Notes: generated from the sequence alone by a model not told the origin. Shown: positions 10,432 to 18,457, numbered from the stretch's first letter. The stretch is DNA of 64,000 nt from Thermogutta terrifontis (GCF_002277955.1 NZ_CP018477.1:4113206-4177205); one strand, 5' to 3'. A program made the numbers and translations.

Positions 10432-10490
10432 CATGCTTGGAAGCATGAGGGGACGTTCGACCCGTCCAGAAATCCATTAAACGGACGTTC
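10432..10490. promoter_or_regulatory. Palindrome and direct repeat between hydB and hydA
   Basis: The 104-base hydB-hydA gap holds the perfect inverted repeat CATGCTT-GG-AAGCATG (10432-10447), with a two-base centre. It also holds the octamer GGACGTTC twice in direct orientation (10451-10458 and 10483-10490). The short centre looks more like a protein-binding site than an RNA hairpin, but no regulator family can be named. Confidence 0.35.
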
Positions 10491-10526
10491 AAACTTTTAG
10501 CCCGGTGCAGGATAGCAAGGTATATG

Positions 10527-12293
10527 ATGGCCAAGCGTCCCAAACAGATTTCGGTGACAATTGACGACACGCCGGTGAAGGTACCGGAAGGCACAACGAT
10601 TATGCAGGCTGCGGAAAAAATTGGCATCCGCATTCCGCGCCTGTGCTATCATCCGGATTTGAGCCTCGCGGGGGCATGTCGAGTCTGTGTCGTGGAAGTC
10701 GAGGGTCTGCCGGGGTATGTGGCCTCGTGCAGCCTTCCGGTTTGGGAGGGGATGGTTATCCGCACCAATTCGCCGGAAATCAGGCAGGCCCGGCGCGACA
10801 TTGTCGAGCTGATTCTGGATAATCACCCGATGGATTGCCAGACCTGCGAGCGCGACGGAAACTGCGAACTTCAAAACTTGGCGTATTCCCTGGGCGTTCG
10901 CGAGCGTTTGTTCGCGGGACGGCGCAAAGAGTTTCCGATTGATGATTCCAGTGTGGCAGTTGTCCGTAATCCCAACAAGTGCATTCTCTGTGGGCGGTGC
11001 ATTCGGGTATGCGCGGAAATCCAGGGGGTTTATAACCTCAGTCAGCACGGTCGAGGCTTTACCACGGTAGTCGGGCCAGCCCATTTGGCCAATATGGATG
11101 ACTCGGTGTGCATCCAGTGTGGTCAGTGCATTAATGTGTGCCCGACAGCGGCATTCCTGGAGAAATCGAGCACCGACATTGTTTGGGAAGCCCTAGCCAA
11201 CCCCGACCTCCATGTCGTCGTGCAGACGGCTCCATCCATCCGCGCCGCCATCGGCGAGGGCTTCGGCTATCCTCCCGGTACACCCTGCACGGGAAAGATG
11301 ATCACGGCTCTTCGTCTCCTCGGTTTTGATGCCGTGTTTGACACGGACCTGGGGGCTGACCTCACCATCGTGGAGGAAGCGCACGAATTTCTGACGCGGT
11401 TGGAATCGGGCGGTCCGCTTCCCATGATCACCTCATGCTCGCCGGGCTGGATCAATTTCCTTGAGAAGTTTTATCCCGAGTTGATCCCGCATGCCTCTAC
11501 CTGCAAGTCCCCGATGAGTATGCTCTCGACGCTGGCGAAAACCTACTATGCCGAACGGAAAGGCATTCCTCCGGAAAAGATTTTCATGGTGGCGGTGATG
11601 CCCTGCGTCGCGAAAAAGTTTGAAGCCCAGCGGCCTGAACACCGCATGCCCAACGGTCGGCCGTACACTGATGCCGTGTTAACCACCCGCGAGCTTATCT
11701 GGATGATCAAATGCTACGGTATTGATTTCACCAAGTTGCCGGACGGGGAATTCGATGCGCCTTTGGGGATCGCGTCCGGTGCTGGCGATATTTTCGGAAC
11801 AACCGGCGGTGTGATGGAGGCAACGCTGAGGGCGGCTGCACGGATACTCACCGGGAAGAAACCCGATCGACTGGAGTTCACTGAGGTTCGTGCCGTCGAG
11901 GGCCTCCGAGACACATACGTCGCGATCGGGGAGCGGAATCTCCATGTCGCCGTCGCCAATGGGCTGAATAATGCCAAGGAAATCCTCAACAAAGTTGTGT
12001 CAGGAGAGGATCATTACGACATCATCGAGGTGATGGCCTGTCCGGGCGGCTGCATCGGTGGTGGTGGACAACCTTATCCTCCCGAAGGCTATCACATCCT
12101 CGATCCCGCACTGCTGCGGAAGCGCGCCAGCGCCCTGTACGCTATCGATAGTGCTAAGCAACTGCGTGAATCCTACGAAAACCCCGCTCTGGAAGAGCTT
12201 TACGAAACCTATCTGGGAAGCCCTGGATCAACCCGGGCGCACCAGCTTCTCCACACGAGTTATCGACCGCGATTGCCGAGGGGTATCCGATGA
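10527..12293 (+). CDS. hydA: [FeFe]-hydrogenase catalytic subunit (HydA, M3-type architecture)
   Basis: Reduces protons to H2 or oxidises H2 at the H-cluster. Two adjacent ATGs (10524, 10527) exist; the second has better spacing from AAGG. Numbering here is from the first. Domains in order: [2Fe-2S] ferredoxin (C41, C52, C55, C69); His-ligated 4Fe-4S motif (H101, C105, C108, C114); two 4Fe-4S clusters (CILCGRCIRVC at 153-163 and CIQCGQCINVC at 196-206); and the H domain. H-cluster motif L2 is MPCVAKKFE (C361), and L3 is EVMACPGGCIGGGGQP (C506, C510). Motif L1 reads TSCSPGW (C305, S306) rather than the classical TSCCPGW, so the usual ligand position carries Ser. The small-subunit-like C-terminus (LYETYLGSPGSTRAHQLLH) is present. 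The maturases HydE/F/G are not in the window. Confidence 0.93.
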   Translation: MAKRPKQISVTIDDTPVKVPEGTTIMQAAEKIGIRIPRLCYHPDLSLAGACRVCVVEVEGLPGYVASCSLPVWEGMVIRTNSPEIRQARRDIVELILDNHPMDCQTCERDGNCELQNLAYSLGVRERLFAGRRKEFPIDDSSVAVVRNPNKCILCGRCIRVCAEIQGVYNLSQHGRGFTTVVGPAHLANMDDSVCIQCGQCINVCPTAAFLEKSSTDIVWEALANPDLHVVVQTAPSIRAAIGEGFGYPPGTPCTGKMITALRLLGFDAVFDTDLGADLTIVEEAHEFLTRLESGGPLPMITSCSPGWINFLEKFYPELIPHASTCKSPMSMLSTLAKTYYAERKGIPPEKIFMVAVMPCVAKKFEAQRPEHRMPNGRPYTDAVLTTRELIWMIKCYGIDFTKLPDGEFDAPLGIASGAGDIFGTTGGVMEATLRAAARILTGKKPDRLEFTEVRAVEGLRDTYVAIGERNLHVAVANGLNNAKEILNKVVSGEDHYDIIEVMACPGGCIGGGGQPYPPEGYHILDPALLRKRASALYAIDSAKQLRESYENPALEELYETYLGSPGSTRAHQLLHTSYRPRLPRGIR

Positions 12294-12859
12294 ACACACA
12301 CCACACCTGCACGTCCACGACTGACAACTGGCCCGAGGTCAAAGCCGTTTCAGAACGGATTCTCGGAGAGGACCTGGTTCAGTTTATCGAAGAATGCCGA
12401 AAAAGCCCGGAGCCGCACAGTCAGCTCATTGCGGTTTTACACCGGGTCCAGGCCAAGTTTGGCTATTTGGGCGCCAGTCATTTGGATGCGGTCGCCCAAC
12501 TGATGCAGATTCCGGCGGCGAAAGTTTCGGGCGTTGCCAGTTTTTATCATTACTTTCGTTTGCAACCACGGGGAAAATTCATCATCAATCTTTGCTTGGG
12601 CACCGCATGTTACGTGAAGGGGGCCGATCGACTTGCGGAAAAGCTTAAAGACGAACTAGGAATTCATTTCGGAGAGACGACCTCCGATGGACTTTTTACT
12701 CTGGAGGGGGCCCGTTGCCTTGGCGCGTGCAGTCTCGCTCCAGTTCTCACGATCAACGACGAAATGCACGGTACAGTCACGCCAGATCAGATTCCCATCA
12801 TTCTCGACCGCTACATCAAGCGCGCCCGAGAAGAAACCCAGACAAGCCCGCAAACTTAA
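12290..12859 (+). CDS. hydC: [FeFe]-hydrogenase NuoE-like [2Fe-2S] subunit (HydC-like)
   Basis: Small electron-transfer subunit of the trimeric hydrogenase. It overlaps the hydA stop by four bases (ATGA), with GAGGGG seven bases upstream, so translation is probably coupled. The 189-residue protein has the NuoE helical N-terminal domain (LIAVLHRVQAKFGYL, SFYHYF) and a thioredoxin-like [2Fe-2S] domain with ligands C102 and C107 (CLGTAC) and C143 and C147 (CLGAC). The gene order NuoF-like, HydA, NuoE-like, all co-directional, is that of an NAD(H)-dependent bifurcating hydrogenase. Electron bifurcation itself is inferred from family and subunit composition. Confidence 0.92.
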   Translation: MNTHHTCTSTTDNWPEVKAVSERILGEDLVQFIEECRKSPEPHSQLIAVLHRVQAKFGYLGASHLDAVAQLMQIPAAKVSGVASFYHYFRLQPRGKFIINLCLGTACYVKGADRLAEKLKDELGIHFGETTSDGLFTLEGARCLGACSLAPVLTINDEMHGTVTPDQIPIILDRYIKRAREETQTSPQT

Positions 12860-12915
12860 CCTTCCTTTGTGGAAACAACCTGGAGCGGGAATAGCCACGT
12901 CCGAAAATCGCGGAT

Positions 12916-13839
12916 TCACGCTCTTGCGGGCGTTGAGTCGTGAAGCACGCTTCGTAAGCCCACTACCAGATCCCAGTGCTGTGTGGGCTTCGGTAACACG
13001 CATATCCGCGGCCAGTATTGGATGAACTGGTAGTCCTCGCAAATGGGAAAGCCTGCCAGAAGCACCCAGCCGCAACCGCGAGGGGAGGCTCGATACGACC
13101 TGACGATGAGCCGCCGAATCTGACGAAGTTCATCGGCATTCGCCGCTTGCACGTCGTAAATAGCTGCCCTGACAGGATGCCAGTTCACTAGGGCTGCTTC
13201 TGGTGTTGTCATCAACACCTCAACGGGCCACCGCTCAAGCATCTGCCTGATCCAGAGGAGCTCATCGGGATACGTTCCAATGAGAGCTATCTGAAGCGGC
13301 GCTTCTATGTGCGGCAAAGTAGGAATGGGTAATTGTGAGCGGGCTAAATGGATTTCTTCTTCACCTGCGGTTGGGGGCAGTGCGCTGAGGGGATTGGTTT
13401 CATTCTGCAAAAGCTGAAGAAGGTCCTTCGCTACAACACGCCATTGAGACCACGACAGCCGCAGGACGCCCGGCAAAGGTGTGCCCGTGCGCGGTTCACT
13501 CTCGCACCAGGGCCCATGGACGACAAGCCAGCGAGTGAGGGGTGTCAACCGGTGGAGAGTATATCGGTCAGCTTGGGAAAACTGGCCGGGCCGATCCTGG
13601 AAAAGAATCAACCAGTCGGGAAATATCTGTCTGGTTCTTACGGTGTCGATAACTTTTTCCAAGGCGGAAAAGGTGTGTACCGCTATCGACGCGTCTCCCT
13701 CAGCAGTGAGCGGTAGAGCAAGTTCAGACTGGCAATCTGAAACAAAGAAAACCACGGTTTTCATAGCGAAAACTATGACGGGTGCACCGGTTGACACATC
13801 TCCAGTTTCCTCCGCCGATGGGGACACTGACGTCCACAC
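12916..13839 (-). CDS. Uncharacterised protein with two alpha/beta halves
   Basis: I do not recognise this gene. The frame is open for 307 residues from a GTG at 13839; an internal ATG at 13764 (MKTVVFFVSDCQ) may be the true start, and neither has a clear ribosome site. Two similar-looking halves can be seen. Residues ~26-130 start with a hydrophobic strand (KTVVFFVSD), followed by DWLILFQD and RWLVVHGPW. Residues ~190-300 start with LQIALIGTYPDELLWIRQMLE, followed by AAIYDVQAANADELRQIRRLI and GWVLLAGFPICED. The alternation resembles degenerate receiver or Rossmann folds joined by a Pro/Glu-rich linker, but no phosphoacceptor motif is evident. It converges on the hydrogenase operon and diverges from csrA. 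Confidence 0.55.
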   Translation of the reverse strand: MWTSVSPSAEETGDVSTGAPVIVFAMKTVVFFVSDCQSELALPLTAEGDASIAVHTFSALEKVIDTVRTRQIFPDWLILFQDRPGQFSQADRYTLHRLTPLTRWLVVHGPWCESEPRTGTPLPGVLRLSWSQWRVVAKDLLQLLQNETNPLSALPPTAGEEEIHLARSQLPIPTLPHIEAPLQIALIGTYPDELLWIRQMLERWPVEVLMTTPEAALVNWHPVRAAIYDVQAANADELRQIRRLIVRSYRASPRGCGWVLLAGFPICEDYQFIQYWPRICVLPKPTQHWDLVVGLRSVLHDSTPARA

Positions 13840-14299
13840 GGGAAGGTGTGGGAGTGGGGATTCAACTCAGAGGGTCCTGACGGTAGGGGAGATTGATGTA
13901 TTGCCCCTACCACAAATTGCGTCCATGTCATCTCAGCAGTCTTTGCACAAGTGGGGATGGATCAGGCGCGCCAGCGTATGTCACATCCCGCAAGTCCACA
14001 GTTTATATCCAAACTGGGGGACCTCTATCAAGGGATTTAAACCGTCATGGGACGAGTGAACCTTTGACGGGGACGCAGCTCAAGAGCACGACCCGCCCGA
14101 TGCGCTCATCACATTCCATACAATCGTTGCTCGGCAAGTGTCATTCACCCCACTTGCGAATTGTGCCGAAGCGATAAGTCAGAGGATATTCGGGATCGAG
14201 GAGGAGCAGCGCTGACGTGCCCTGTGGGGCTCGGCGAGTGCAGCGTCTTGAAAGTTGGAGCATTTCGGACGGACAAACCATGATACAAAGGAGTGTACG
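13840..14299. other. Intergenic region between the unknown gene and csrA
   Basis: 460 bases separating divergent genes, presumably holding promoters for both. A stretch AGCGATAA near 14168 resembles a sigma-28 -10 element but lacks a matching TAAA upstream. The csrA ribosome site AAAGGAG lies at 14287-14293. No gene is supported here. Confidence 0.4.
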
Positions 14300-14539
14300 A
14301 TGCTTGTCCTTTCTCGCCAGCGCGACGAGAGTATTATCATCGGGGACAACATCGTCGTGACGGTGGTCGATATTCGCGGGGATAAGGTGCGTCTGGGTAT
14401 CGAGGCGCCCCCGGAAGTGAGTGTTCATCGTCGCGAGGTGTACGAGGCTATTCAACGCGAAAAAAGGCAGAAAGCCGCTCAAACGCCGTCAAAAGCCGAA
14501 TCGCAAACGCCCTCACAGGAGGAAAAAAACAACCGGTAA
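14300..14539 (+). CDS. csrA: CsrA family carbon storage / translational regulator
   Basis: RNA-binding dimer that blocks or alters translation at GGA-containing leaders. The start at MLVLSRQRDESIIIGD has AAAGGAG seven bases upstream; a longer open frame from 14255 has no support. The 79-residue protein contains the full CsrA beta-barrel sequence: LVLSR at the N-terminus, then VVTVVDIRGDKVRLGIEAP and VSVHRREVYEAI, including the conserved Arg in VHRREV. A lysine/glutamine-rich tail extends ~20 residues past the fold. It sits directly before two flagellin genes. In many bacteria CsrA represses flagellin translation, with FliW as antagonist. No fliW is seen in the window. Confidence 0.95.
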   Translation: MLVLSRQRDESIIIGDNIVVTVVDIRGDKVRLGIEAPPEVSVHRREVYEAIQREKRQKAAQTPSKAESQTPSQEEKNNR

Positions 14540-14569
14540 ATAACGGTTGTACAGGCTGTGCGGATGTTA

Positions 14570-14617
14570 CGGCCACGAGACGAAAACTTCCCACGTCTTG
14601 TGGCCGGTTTCGTTTTT
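14570..14617 (+). terminator. Rho-independent terminator after csrA
   Basis: A 13-base stem CGGCCACGAGACG pairs with CGTCTTGTGGCCG (one G-T pair) across an 11-base loop and is followed by GTTTCGTTTTT. A smaller hairpin, ACAACCG with CGGTTGT (14529-14550), lies just upstream over the csrA stop. This separates csrA transcription from the first flagellin. Confidence 0.87.
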
Positions 14618-14690
14618 GTAACCTACATTTTTCTGCCGAAGCGAACAAAAGAGGAATCGATTTGGGTTTGGCAGGCCGGTGTAAATTACC

Positions 14691-14718
14691 TAAAGTGCCT
14701 GAACATCCCAGTCGATGT
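14691..14718 (+). promoter_or_regulatory. Candidate sigma-28 flagellar promoter for flagellin 1
   Basis: TAAA at 14691-14694 and GTCGATGT at 14711-14718 resemble the flagellar consensus TAAA-N15-GCCGATAA, here with 16 bases spacing and three mismatches in the -10 part. It lies 200 bases before the start codon, between the csrA terminator and flagellin 1. Confidence 0.3.
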
Positions 14719-14862
14719 GCCTCGATAGAGCGATGAATGGACGAAAAACGGTTCATCCGTCTTCCACGCTGAGAACGGTGTGGAGGGGAGCTCATAAGGG
14801 ATCAACACCGGCCTTTGAAACCCGCGCTAAACCGGTCCAGTTGCTCCCATTGTGAGCTAACG

Positions 14863-14917
14863 GTTAGGAAACAGAGTTTGGCTTGGTCCTCTTACGTTAA
14901 GGAAAAGGGTAACAGAC
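14863..14917 (+). promoter_or_regulatory. Flagellin 1 leader with candidate CsrA-binding GGA motifs
   Basis: Two AGGA-type sites lie in the leader: one at 14866-14869 and one overlapping the ribosome-binding site (AAGGAAAAGGG at 14899-14909), eight bases before the ATG. Two GGA sites, with one covering the ribosome site, is the arrangement by which CsrA represses hag in Bacillus. CsrA binding here is inferred from motif and neighbourhood only. Confidence 0.3.
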
Positions 14918-17900
14918 ATGACCCGGATTAACACGAACATCAGCTCGTTGACGGCTCAGAAGACTCTGGCTCGTTCTCAGGCTCAATTGCAGGAAGCTCT
15001 TACCCGCTTGAGCACCGGTTTGCGGATCAATGTCGGCAAAGACGACCCGGCGGGATTGATTGCAAGCGAGGCTCTCCGGGCGGATATTACGGCTGTTCAA
15101 AAGGCTATCACGAACAGCCAGCGGGCGAATCAGATGATTGCCACGGCCGACAGCGCCCTGGGCCAGGTCAGCCAATTGCTCAACGACATCCGGGGATTGG
15201 TTTCCGAGGCAGCCAACAAGGGTGCGATGAGTGCGGAGCAGATCGCGGCGAATCAGCTTCAGATCGATTCTTCGCTGGAGGCAATCGACCGAATCGCTAA
15301 GGTGACACAATTCCAGGGTCAGCGGCTCCTCGACGGTAGCTTCGATTTCATCACCTCCGGCGTGGACAGCTCAAAGATTACCAGTCTGCAGATCGATCAG
15401 GCCAACTTCGGGTCGCTATCCAAGATCGACGTCAATGTGGATATCGTGTCGCAGGCGTCCAAGGCCCAGTTGACGTACAACTATGGTGCATTGGCCACCG
15501 ACGTGGTCCTGGAGATCGCCGGAAAAGACGGTGCTGAGGCTTTCAGCTTCGCGGCGGGAAGCTCGATCCAGGATATGGCTAAGGCAATCAATCTCGTGTC
15601 CGACGCGCTGGGAGTTCGCGCCGTTGTGCACCAGGAAGCGACGGCCGGTCGGGTTACAGCCTCCAGCTTTGGGTCGAATAATGACGTCATCATTACCGCC
15701 AACCAGGCTGGCCAAGCGGCCGGTGATATTCGGATCAAATACACGAAGAACAATAGCGCAACCACCCAGGTGGTTTACACGCCCGCCAGCGGCGGCACGC
15801 CGGGGCTCATCGAGGTCAAGCTTGGCACGCGTCAGTGGGAGGCGGCGAGTGGGGTGTTGGATCCTTCGGGGACGAACAATGCGATCAAGATTACGGCGAA
15901 GGTGAAGGGGGAGGAGTTTAACGGGGTGAATGTGCAGTTGACGATTGGTGGATTGCAGAGTGTGAGTTATGATCATACGACGAAGACGTTGAGCATTACG
16001 GCGACGGCGACGGATACGGCGCAGGACATAGTGAATTTGATCAACAATGATGCGGCGGTGGGGGCGTTGTTTACGGCGGCGAATTATGGGGAGTCGGATG
16101 GGAGTGGGACGGTAGCGGCGGCGAGTGTGACGTTGAGTGGGGGGGTGACGGGGGGTGATGTGATTGCGACGGCGAACGATGTGGTGGCGGCGATCAACAG
16201 TTCGGCGGCGAGTGCGGTGGTGACGGCGAGTTTAGCGGCTGGGGACAATGGGTATGGGGTGGTGAGTCCATTTCAGGAGTACGCGTACTATGGGAGTGTG
16301 GAGGCGAACAATCGGTTGCAGTTTTTGGGGCCGGAGGGGAGTCGGAAGATTCGGTTTGTGTCGAATCCTGGGGAGAGTTTGAGTGTGGATTTGACGACGG
16401 ACCCGCGGGTGGAGGGGTTTTCGTCGGCGATTGTGCAGGGGGTGAATGCGAACAGTACGTTGAAGATTACGGCGCGGTATAAGGGGGAGGCGTATGATGG
16501 GGTGCAGATTGTGTTCAATGACAGTACGGACAACACGGTGGTGTGGGATGCGGAGAGCAAGACGCTGACGTTCAATGTGGACATTAGTGGGGGGTTTACG
16601 GCGCAGCAGGCGGTGAATTTGTTGAACAATGACAGTTATGCGGGGAAGTATTTTCGGGCGGAGAATTTTGGGACGAGTAATGGGAGTGGGGTGTTGAGTG
16701 CGACGATGACGGGGACGACGAGTGGGGGCGTGGTGAGTGAGGGGACGGTGATAGTGCATTTGGCGACGACGTCGGACGGGATTGTGACGACGACGGCGCA
16801 GGATTTGATTAATTACTTTAATGATCCGGCGAATGCGGGGTTATTGAGTGGATTAGGGATCAGTGTGAGCAATGTGGCGGGGAGTGATGGGAGTGGGAAG
16901 CTTGCACCGACGGTGAGTGATTTGGAGTTTGCGACGAGTGGGACGCAGTTGCAGGAGGCGCAGGCGAGTGGGACGACGTATGCGGTGAATGGGGCGAATG
17001 CGCGGTTGACGTTGACGGCGGTGGCGCCTGGGGCGGACTGGAATGGGGTGCGGTTGGTGTTTGAGGACACGGCGACGGCGGGGAATGAGACGGTGGTTTG
17101 GGATGCGGCGACGAAGACGCTGACGGTGGGGATTCAGAGTGGTGTGAGCACGGCGAACCAGGTGATTGCGGCAATCAACAATGACGCCGTGGCCAGCCAG
17201 TTGTTCACCGCCAGCCTCGCCACAGGCAGCAACGGCACTGCTGCTGTGACCGACTCCGATTTCGCCGTGCTCTCGGGAGGCGTTGTGGACGTTGGGGCCC
17301 AGTACGGGGTGGCCCTGGTGGGCAACAGCGATGCCGAAAACATTGGTCTGACTTTTGAGGCGACCGACTACGGGAGCCAGGCCTTTGTCTCGGTGAAGGC
17401 ACTCAGCGGCACGTTCGTGACGACGGACGCCAGTGGGCGAGTAACAGATCGGGCGGTGGGTGCCGACGCTCGGATTCGGGTCAACGGCTACGAAGCCGTC
17501 ACCTCAGGTCTCACCGCGTCCATCAACACGGCCTCGCTGGATCTGACCTTCACCATCGACCCGAACGCCGCGGCCGGAACCAGGACGTCGTTCTCCATTG
17601 TGGGTGGCGGTGCGCTCTTCCAGCTTGGTCTGGATGTGGTGTCCAATCAGCAGGCGCGTATTGGAATTCGCAGTGTCAATACAGCCAAGCTGGGCGGTGC
17701 CCGAGGTCGGCTCAACGAGCTTCGATCTGGCGGTGCCAAGTCGCTGGCCAATGATCCGATCGGCGCAGCCGCTGTGGTCGATGAAGTGATCTCGCAAATC
17801 ACCACTTTGCGGGGTCGGTTGGGGGCGTTCCAGCGGACTACTTTGGAAACGAATATCAGCGCCCTGAACGACACGCTGGAGAATCTGACCGCGGCGGAAA

Positions 17901-18034
17901 GCGATATCCGCGATGCTGACTTCGCGGCGGAAAGCGCGAAACTCACCCGTGCCCAAATCCTGGTCCAATCGGGTACGTCGGTGCTGGCCATTGCGAACCA
18001 GAATCCGCAGGCAGTTCTCGCCTTGCTGCGGTAA
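14918..18034 (+). CDS. Giant flagellin 1 with repeat-containing central domain
   Basis: Filament subunit of 1038 residues, about twice ordinary flagellin length. The N-terminal D0/D1 helices are canonical (ITRINTN-type start, then SSLTAQKTLARSQAQLQEAL and LSTGLRIN with KDDPAGLIAS). The C-terminal D1/D0 is also canonical (ISQITTLRGRLGAFQRTTLE, ETNISALNDTLENL, SDIRDADFAAESAKLT, ending NPQAVLALLR). Between them lies a large surface region with at least three related units starting near NNAIKITAKVKGEEFNGV, NSTLKITARYKGEAYDGV and NARLTLTAVAPGADWNGV. Each continues to a V-WD--(T/S)KTL strand and an INND/LNND segment like the flagellin hook-IN motif. Residues 302-769 are nearly identical to flagellin 2 and are encoded with a strong G-ending codon bias. 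It has its own terminator and is not preceded by a chaperone gene. Confidence 0.95.
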   Translation: MTRINTNISSLTAQKTLARSQAQLQEALTRLSTGLRINVGKDDPAGLIASEALRADITAVQKAITNSQRANQMIATADSALGQVSQLLNDIRGLVSEAANKGAMSAEQIAANQLQIDSSLEAIDRIAKVTQFQGQRLLDGSFDFITSGVDSSKITSLQIDQANFGSLSKIDVNVDIVSQASKAQLTYNYGALATDVVLEIAGKDGAEAFSFAAGSSIQDMAKAINLVSDALGVRAVVHQEATAGRVTASSFGSNNDVIITANQAGQAAGDIRIKYTKNNSATTQVVYTPASGGTPGLIEVKLGTRQWEAASGVLDPSGTNNAIKITAKVKGEEFNGVNVQLTIGGLQSVSYDHTTKTLSITATATDTAQDIVNLINNDAAVGALFTAANYGESDGSGTVAAASVTLSGGVTGGDVIATANDVVAAINSSAASAVVTASLAAGDNGYGVVSPFQEYAYYGSVEANNRLQFLGPEGSRKIRFVSNPGESLSVDLTTDPRVEGFSSAIVQGVNANSTLKITARYKGEAYDGVQIVFNDSTDNTVVWDAESKTLTFNVDISGGFTAQQAVNLLNNDSYAGKYFRAENFGTSNGSGVLSATMTGTTSGGVVSEGTVIVHLATTSDGIVTTTAQDLINYFNDPANAGLLSGLGISVSNVAGSDGSGKLAPTVSDLEFATSGTQLQEAQASGTTYAVNGANARLTLTAVAPGADWNGVRLVFEDTATAGNETVVWDAATKTLTVGIQSGVSTANQVIAAINNDAVASQLFTASLATGSNGTAAVTDSDFAVLSGGVVDVGAQYGVALVGNSDAENIGLTFEATDYGSQAFVSVKALSGTFVTTDASGRVTDRAVGADARIRVNGYEAVTSGLTASINTASLDLTFTIDPNAAAGTRTSFSIVGGGALFQLGLDVVSNQQARIGIRSVNTAKLGGARGRLNELRSGGAKSLANDPIGAAAVVDEVISQITTLRGRLGAFQRTTLETNISALNDTLENLTAAESDIRDADFAAESAKLTRAQILVQSGTSVLAIANQNPQAVLALLR
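15821..17226 (+). repeat. Copy 1 of a ~1.4-kb near-identical flagellin cassette
   Basis: This stretch matches 19361-20766 with about 18 base differences by eye and no gaps (about 98.7% identity); sequence on both sides diverges sharply. It encodes residues 302-769 of flagellin 1. Composition is markedly strand-skewed: in 16081-16140 I count 31 G and 6 C. Codons end overwhelmingly in G (GCG, ACG, GTG, TTG, GGG), unlike the flanking flagellin sequence. The bias also opens long spurious frames on the opposite strand. Confidence 0.93.
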
Positions 18035-18457
18035 TTCGGGTGACATAGACAAACCCTCTCACGCTTGATGCGTTAGAGAGGGATGGGGAAGAGGAACACG
18101 GCCGATCAGTCCAGATCGGCCGTTTCTGTTTGCGCAGGGGTGCAGTTCGAACACCACGGCATTCCTCTGACGACCACACATTATCAGGTTGGGCCCACAA
18201 AGTTTCCTTGGTTTCGCTACCTTATTTCCGATAAGGATCGCAACATCGGAAAAACTGCGCGTTTTGGTCAATTGGCTTCAACCCCTTCAAGTCATCCTTT
18301 CGATAAAAGCGAAAGAGGGTCACGCAGACGGTTCCGCGAGGAACTCCTGCCATGGAAATCGGGAGTTGAGCCCCACAGCCAGCGCGCCCTTGGAGATAGA
18401 CGCCGGCGATCATAGCCACGTGCATTGCAAGTACGGAGTCAGGAGGAAGGGAGTCCC
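18035..18457. other. Intergenic region and leader between the two flagellins
   Basis: 423 bases. It starts with a hairpin CCCTCTCACGC / GCGTTAGAGAGGG (18054-18082), then a strong terminator. Further down are two mutually exclusive small hairpins: CCTTAT/ATAAGG (18220-18236) and TTTCCGAT/ATCGGAAA (18225-18252). The end has a strong ribosome site AGGAGGAAGGGAG (18441-18453), which also holds GGA motifs. TTCCGATAA at 18226-18234 resembles a sigma-28 -10 element, but no -35 lies at the right distance. Confidence 0.4.
18098..18131 (+). terminator. Rho-independent terminator after flagellin 1
   Basis: A perfect 10-base stem ACGGCCGATC / GATCGGCCGT with a six-base loop (AGTCCA) is followed by TTCTGTTT. 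It makes the two flagellins separate transcription units. Confidence 0.87.

Noticed and set aside
16232-16759. A long minus-strand frame in the flagellin cassette, rich in Pro, His, Arg and Thr, with a twin at 19772-20299
   Set aside because: It arises from the G-ending codon bias of the flagellin strand, and its translation is low-complexity. It occurs in both copies only because the DNA is duplicated.
18226-18234. TTCCGATAA as a sigma-28 -10 element for flagellin 2
   Set aside because: A TAAA-like -35 is not found at 15 bases spacing; the AAAGTTT upstream is about ten bases too far.
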